Source: Hippophae tibetana (taxonomy: Eukaryota > Streptophyta > Magnoliopsida > Rosales > Elaeagnaceae). From it: a DNA stretch of 64,000 bases. The stretch is from positions 29,996,001 to 30,060,000 of the forward strand of contig CM072801.1 of assembly GCA_037013495.1 (NCBI GenBank), given 5' to 3'. Position 1 is the stretch's first letter. Each line of letters begins with the position of its first letter. Positions 60,843-64,000 of this stretch are shown here, in pieces. Below the pieces are notes generated by a model that had not been told where the DNA came from, did no database searches, and saw only the letters and a program-made list of their open reading frames with translations. Position numbers and translations under genes: made by a program.

Positions 60843-61441
60843 GAATATTGAAAGCGTAAATTTAAAATTCCTATAAAGATAAAATAATAAAAATAACCAC
60901 ACAAAAATTTACATAGTATTTAATATAAAACACTAAACAAAACTAGTTAAACCCTAAGTTATTTTATTTTATTTTTTTAAAAGAAAATAATAAAATAAAG
61001 TTTTAAATTATTTTTATTTTAAAATTTATTTAAGTTTTATATATTTTTAATTATTTAAGTTTTTTTTAACGTTAAGTTTATTATTTTGATTTTTATTAAT
61101 TATTTTTTACTATTCATGAACGATAAGTTTTTTTTTACTTCAAATTTTAAATTTCAAAATTATTTTACTATTCATGCTATAATTATTATTAATTTTTTTT
61201 AATATTTTTATTTGTTTTATTTTTTATTTTTTATGAAATTTGAAATTTGATTTTTTTAATATTTAAGTTTATTATTATGTTTTTGTTTTTTTTAAATAAA
61301 AAAATATTGTTTTAATTTTTATTAAATTTTAGTTTTTTTACTCTTATTTATTTTTTATTTTTTTAACTTAAAAAAATCAAAATTATTTACATCACAAAAA
61401 GTTTTTCAAAATTTGATAAATAATTTAAAAACGCTATTCCT
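60843..61441 (-). other. AT-rich leader region of the Athila-like element
   Basis: Lies between the primer-binding site and the gag pair. It is extremely T- and A-rich (for example 60960-61400), of low complexity, and no gene is seen. Confidence 0.5.
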
Positions 61442-61459
61442 TCCCCGACAATGATGCCA
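61442..61459 (-). other. Primer-binding site (tRNA-Asp type), diverged
   Basis: The minus strand reads TGGCATCATTGTCGGGGA six bases after the LTR end, 15 of 18 bases as in the tRNA-Asp complement. It confirms that 61466-61836 is a 5' LTR. Confidence 0.75.
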
Positions 61460-61465
61460 AAAACT

Positions 61466-61836
61466 TGATGAGCAAAATTGGAATCACCGATCCTCCCAAT
61501 ATTTTGGTTTTATATTTTTAAAACTCTTTCAAGTACACGAATCATTTCATAAAAAATGATAAGTATACTCCTAAGGTCGATCTAAGGAAGAAATATATGT
61601 GGTTTTTAATTTATTATTCAAACTTTTAAAAATGAAATTAAAACCTAAACATTCTGTCACGATATTTTGGGGTTTGTGTTTTTAATCTAATAAACATAGA
61701 TAAAGATTCAATAAATATTTATGCAAATTTTATCATTTATAATAGTGGAGTATTTATGGATATAATAACTAAGTAATTATGCTTGCTCATATTATTTAGG
61801 TTATTAAATATATAAATTGATATTTATTGATTCTCT
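61466..61836 (-). repeat. 5' LTR of the Athila-like element, 3' third only
   Basis: Matches 44611-44995 (TGATGAGC..., ATCATTTCATAAAAAATGAT, AAGGTCGATCTAAGGAAG). It stops at TTGATTCTC, where the 3' region of another copy begins without any target duplication that I can see. Confidence 0.75.
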
Positions 61837-64000
61837 CAAAGTGTTATTTTAACATTGATCTCATGAAAGGAATCGAATGTATAAATTATAAAGATATCAT
61901 ATATAAAAATTATTTTCATGCATAAATCAAACTCATTAAGAAAGAATTTCAAGATATATGTTTTTTACAAATGAAGAAATTGCAATGACTTTTTAGGGAA
62001 TTACTTCCTATATCTTTCTTTTGTATTTAGCCTTTACTCACAACTTTGTAGGCAATGTGGGTCATAGTATGTAGATGATACTATATTTTTTATCTCTCTA
62101 TTTTTTTTCAATATATGTATATTTTAGAGAGTCAACCCATGTACAGATTGTACATGTTTTTTTTTTTTGGAATTTGGTGAGTGGTTAATTTTGTGGCTTT
62201 TCTGTTTGATCTTGGTTTAGGTAACCCCAGATATGTCTTTTTGTTTTTGTAACAGTCATGCATAAATGAGATATAAGCATATACTATCAATTTCTACTCA
62301 AATCATTTAATCTAAGCAAAAATAATAATAAAAAATATATGATACTCTATTTAAGATGAGAAAAAATTCATACATTCAATGCTAATACCTATAGAGATCA
62401 TCTAAAAATTTGAATAAATAAGAAATGTGTTTGGAGTAGAAAAAATATATATTGCACTCTGAATAAAAGAAATTAGGCTCAAATTATATCTCACAAGGGT
62501 AGTCTCCACTAAAAAAAATTCATAAACACCGATTTTGGGTTTAATATAATTTCCACATTCTATCAAGAAATACTAGTTATGACAAAAACTAACTAATTAT
62601 CAAAAATAATTACAAAATATTTCATGATATGTTTTCAAAAATTAATCTAACAGTACAAAAGACTTAACTATTTACTTAAATTTGATTTAAAGAAATGATA
62701 AATTTTTGTGAGAAAATATATTTTTTTATTTTTATTTTTTTTATTTAATTATTTTTTATTAAGCATGGTAACTTTTCACCACCCCCAACCTAGAACTTAC
62801 ATTGTCCTCAATGTAACAACTGAAAATTAAAGATAAAGAGAAAAGAGGAGAAAGATTACCTATTTCTTGAGAATGTGTAAGTAGTAATGAAGAAATGCAG
62901 GTGCATCCATCATATTCATCATTAAAGTGTATACAGACAGATCGCTGTGAACTTCTAACATCTCAACAAATATTTTAGTTTTAACATTTTTAAAAATTAT
63001 TCACATACAAGTAAACTAAAATAAACAATAAAATTAAGTAAATAAAACAAATAACAAAAAATTACCTAACATGATAGGTTGCCTCCCATCCAGCGCTTAG
63101 TTTAACGTCTTAGCAAGACATATCTTTTTGGTGCTAAGGATTACTCAGCCAAATGCAATTTATTTCAGCAATGTTGTTTGGTTCTTCTAAATAAGGCTTG
63201 ACACGATGGCCATTAACTTTGAACGTTTTTTGTGTCTTGGAGTCCAATAGTTCTACCACTCCATGTTCAAATACCTGAACTATTTTGAATGGTCCATCCC
63301 ATCTTGATCTCAGCTTTCCTGGAAACAATCTCAAATGAGAGTTAAATAAAAGAACTTTCATTCCAGGGTGAAAAGTCTGAGGAACTAGCCTCTTGTCATG
63401 ATAGCGCTTAGTACGCTCTTTGTATAATTTGGCATTCTCATAAGCTTCATTCCTAATTTCTTCCAACTCATGAAGCTGGAGTAATCGTTTTTCACCTGCT
63501 TTATCTAAATCCATGTTTAACTCTTTAATTGCCCAGTAAGCCTTGTGTTCAAGTTCAACTGGAAGGTGGCACGCTTTCCCAAAGATTAACCGGTAAGGGC
63601 TCATCCCAATAGGTGTTTTGTAAGCGGTGCGGTATGCCCATAAGGCATCATTTAACTTAAATGCCCAATCCTTCCTTGAGGGACGCACAGTGCGTTCCAA
63701 TATTCCCTTAATTTGCCTATTACTTACTTCCACTAAACCGGAAGTTTGAGGATGATATGGAGTAGCTACTTTATGTGTGATGTTGTACTTGTTTAGTACT
63801 CCATCAAAGAGTTTGTTACAAAAATGGCTACCTCCATCACTTATTATAGCTCTAGGCGTTCCGAACCTACTGAATATTAAATCTTTCAAGAATTTCACAA
63901 CAACATTAGCATCATTGGTTTTGGTGGGGATAGCTTCTACCCACTTGGACACATAATCCACAACAACCAAAATGTATTGAAAACCATTAGATGGGGGAAA
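61837..64000 (-). mobile_element. Second Athila-like element, integrase and 3' region, cut by window end
   Basis: 61837-63115 is the family 3' region, with palindrome at 62799-62814 and G-tract at 62778-62790. 63134-64000 is integrase. Its left end lacks polypurine tract and LTR and is fused to the LTR fragment 61466-61836. Sequence is close to 53150-55340. The rest lies beyond the window. Confidence 0.8.
63134..64000 (-). pseudogene. Athila-like integrase region, open to the window edge
   Basis: Reads [20 protein letters not shown], then [20 protein letters not shown] (core Asp region), [20 protein letters not shown] (catalytic Glu), [20 protein letters not shown] and the C-terminal [20 protein letters not shown]. 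It is open for at least 278 residues inside the window, better kept than the copy at 54524-55690. Part of a fossil element, and the upstream half is outside the window. Confidence 0.85.

Larger units (their letters stand above)
41207..61836 (-). mobile_element. Athila-like Ty3/gypsy element with a nested copia element
   Basis: On the minus strand the order is partial 5' LTR (61836-61466), tRNA-Asp-type primer site (61459-61442), leader, gag, protease, RT/RNase H, integrase, long 3' region, polypurine tract (41737-41727) and partial 3' LTR (41726-41207). The copia element 42050-52833 interrupts the 3' region, with CTTTT on both sides. An extra gag copy in the opposite orientation lies between leader and gag (59765-60842). 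It is broken, with several breaks in pol and both LTRs incomplete, so LTR age cannot be read. Its integrase and 3' region are very close to those at 61837-64000, which suggests one recent family. Confidence 0.85.

Overview
The window is repeat-dominated plant nuclear DNA, very probably from a flowering plant and perhaps a eudicot. The evidence is nested Athila-like and Tat-like Ty3/gypsy elements, a SIRE-like Ty1/copia element, a long AT-rich satellite array, and one small intron-containing host gene with plant-type splice sites. The density of Athila-type elements beside a megasatellite suggests pericentromeric or other constitutive heterochromatin. The species cannot be named from the sequence.

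Layout. 1-3440: 3' end and LTR of an Athila-like element (+). 3441-17520: an old Tat-like Ty3/gypsy element (-). It is split by a young Athila-like element at 4849-12140 (two LTRs, 5-bp target duplication GTAAG, about 1% LTR divergence, gag and protease only) and by an older LTR at about 15191-16690. 17956-18656: a DNA element with long degenerate inverted repeats around a gene-like fragment. 19047-19456: a two-exon host gene (-) for a 98-residue signal-peptide plus single-pass membrane protein. This is the only credible host gene in the window.

19858-41206: about 21 kb of a tandem satellite with a monomer of roughly 630-650 bp, interrupted once by an Athila-like LTR fragment (33517-34201). 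Every monomer carries a near-match to the initiator-tRNA-Met primer-binding site of LTR retrotransposons, so the satellite may descend from an LTR/leader junction.

41207-61836: an Athila-like element (-) with gag, protease, RT/RNase H and integrase remains. A SIRE-like copia element (42050-52833, 5-bp duplication CTTTT) sits inside it. The copia element in turn holds an Athila-like LTR that still carries its primer-binding site (44576-46580, 5-bp duplication CCTAG). A second, inverted gag copy (59765-60842, +) faces the element's own gag. 61837-64000: the 3' region and integrase of a further Athila-like copy (-), cut by the window end.

I found no RNA gene, no CRISPR array and no prokaryotic-type operon. 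The retroelements are treated as fossils. The items most worth a second look are the satellite with the primer-site motif, the LTR-plus-primer-site insertion, the inverted gag pair, the conserved palindrome plus second G-tract in the Athila 3' regions, and the small membrane-protein gene beside the array.
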